Below, in pieces: positions 32,587-33,145 of a stretch of DNA of 33,145 nt. Position 1 is the stretch's first letter; each line of letters begins with the position of its first letter. The notes under the pieces were generated by a model. The model saw only the letters and a list, made by a program, of their open reading frames with translations. It searched no databases and was not told the origin of the DNA. Made by a program: the position numbers and the translations under genes. Source of the DNA: Flavobacteriaceae bacterium (GTDB lineage Bacteria > Bacteroidota > Bacteroidia > Flavobacteriales > Flavobacteriaceae); contig JANQKN010000020.1 in the NCBI GenBank assembly GCA_028281065.1, positions 1 to 33,145 on the forward strand, written 5' to 3'.

Positions 32587-33145
32587 ATGCTTTACTATCT
32601 GTTCGACTATCTAGACAAAACATACGACCTTCCTGGGGCTGGGCTGTTTCAGTTCATCACCTTTCGTGCAGCCATGGCTACTATCCTGTCCTTAATCATT
32701 GCGACAGTGTATGGAAAAAAGATCATCCGCATATTACAGCGAAAGCAAATGGGGGAGACCATTCGGGATTTGGGCTTGGAAGGACAACAAGAAAAAGCGG
32801 GAACCCCAACCATGGGAGGGATCATTATCATATTGGCGACCATTATCCCTGTGCTGCTTTTTGCCAAGTTGGAAAACATTTATGTAGTCATGCTTTTGGT
32901 AACCACCCTTTGGATGGGGATCATTGGATTTTTGGATGACTACCTGAAAAAATTCAAAAATGATAAAGCAGGGTTGCCAGGGAAATTCAAAGTCGTGGGT
33001 CAAGTAGGTTTGGGAATTATTGTAGGGGCGACCATGTTTTTTCACCCAGATATAACCGTAAAGACAGAAAAACTGAATCCTGTTACCAATCAGGAAATAG
33101 TGGAAGAAGGAACCACTACCGAATTCAACGAAGCTGAAAAGACCC
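32587..33145 (+). CDS. mraY: Phospho-N-acetylmuramoyl-pentapeptide-transferase MraY (5' part, truncated by the window end)
   Basis: MraY forms lipid I by moving phospho-MurNAc-pentapeptide onto undecaprenyl phosphate in the inner membrane. 186 codons are present without a stop. The N-terminus has several membrane helices. The conserved GTPTMGG (after QQEKAG, near residue 74), the metal-binding DDY of FLDDYLKKF and [12 protein letters not shown] are intact. Residues about 155-186 are a hydrophilic acidic stretch ([20 protein letters not shown]...), a loop insertion absent from E. coli MraY; the outer-face position is inferred from topology. The rest lies beyond the window. Confidence 0.95.
   Translation, partial: MLYYLFDYLDKTYDLPGAGLFQFITFRAAMATILSLIIATVYGKKIIRILQRKQMGETIRDLGLEGQQEKAGTPTMGGIIIILATIIPVLLFAKLENIYVVMLLVTTLWMGIIGFLDDYLKKFKNDKAGLPGKFKVVGQVGLGIIVGATMFFHPDITVKTEKLNPVTNQEIVEEGTTTEFNEAEKT

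Noticed and set aside
1-33145. Search for CRISPR arrays, insertion sequences, prophage, toxin-antitoxin or defence genes, tRNA and rRNA
   Set aside because: No direct-repeat arrays with spacers, no transposase or integrase, no recombinase, no cloverleaf-like or rRNA-like segments were seen; intergenic gaps are short and mostly explained by promoters and terminators.

Overview
The window is a 33 kb piece of chromosome from a member of the Flavobacteriaceae (Bacteroidota). Four lines of evidence support this. The gene content includes gldB/gldC gliding genes, three secreted proteins with type IX secretion (T9SS) C-terminal sorting tails, and DUF3857/transglutaminase proteins. Recurrent TAnnTTTG -7 promoter elements, typical of Bacteroidota, lie upstream of genes. 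The dnaG primase is of a flavobacterial type. GTG/TTG starts are used without Shine-Dalgarno sites. I cannot assign a genus. Almost everything is vertically inherited housekeeping DNA. I see no insertion sequence, prophage, CRISPR array, tRNA or rRNA.

Layout. (1) 1-550: tail of a plus-strand gene, a bidirectional terminator and a small secreted minus-strand protein. (2) 632-9905: a long co-directional run, rsgA - small lipoprotein - dtd - three tandem DUF3857 proteins - MazG-like pyrophosphohydrolase - small membrane protein - aroA, with mostly overlapping or touching genes. (3) 9942-14884: three separately terminated units, queA, a secreted lysyl-endopeptidase-like protease with a T9SS tail, and rlmN, followed by a convergent T9SS-tail protein. 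(4) 15149-18717: polyprenyl synthase, then a sigma factor / membrane anti-sigma candidate / outer-membrane beta-barrel trio. (5) 18826-22409: dnaG, then on the minus strand a LuxR-type regulator and nadE. (6) 22438-25372: gldB-gldC and a third T9SS-tail protein. (7) 25471-27234: a small CxxC protein, convergent with engB and an alpha/beta hydrolase. (8) 27355-33145: start of the division and cell wall (dcw) cluster, mraZ-rsmH-ftsL-ftsI-murE-mraY, with mraY cut by the window end.

The genes cover ribosome and tRNA quality control (rsgA, dtd, queA, rlmN, rsmH, engB), replication priming (dnaG), cofactor and isoprenoid supply (nadE, polyprenyl synthase, aroA), peptidoglycan synthesis (ftsI, murE, mraY) and gliding/T9SS biology (gldBC plus three cargo proteins).

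No clearly new multi-gene system is visible. The most interesting signals are smaller. The primase has lost all four zinc ligands. A response regulator has Glu at the phospho-acceptor position. Two of the three tandem transglutaminase-like proteins lack the catalytic Cys. A four-copy GTGGTAAA array, probably the MraZ operator, precedes mraZ. A terminator-like hairpin sits inside the signal-peptide codons of a T9SS cargo gene. Some promoters predict almost leaderless mRNAs, and the nadE and gldB promoters are divergent and overlapping.
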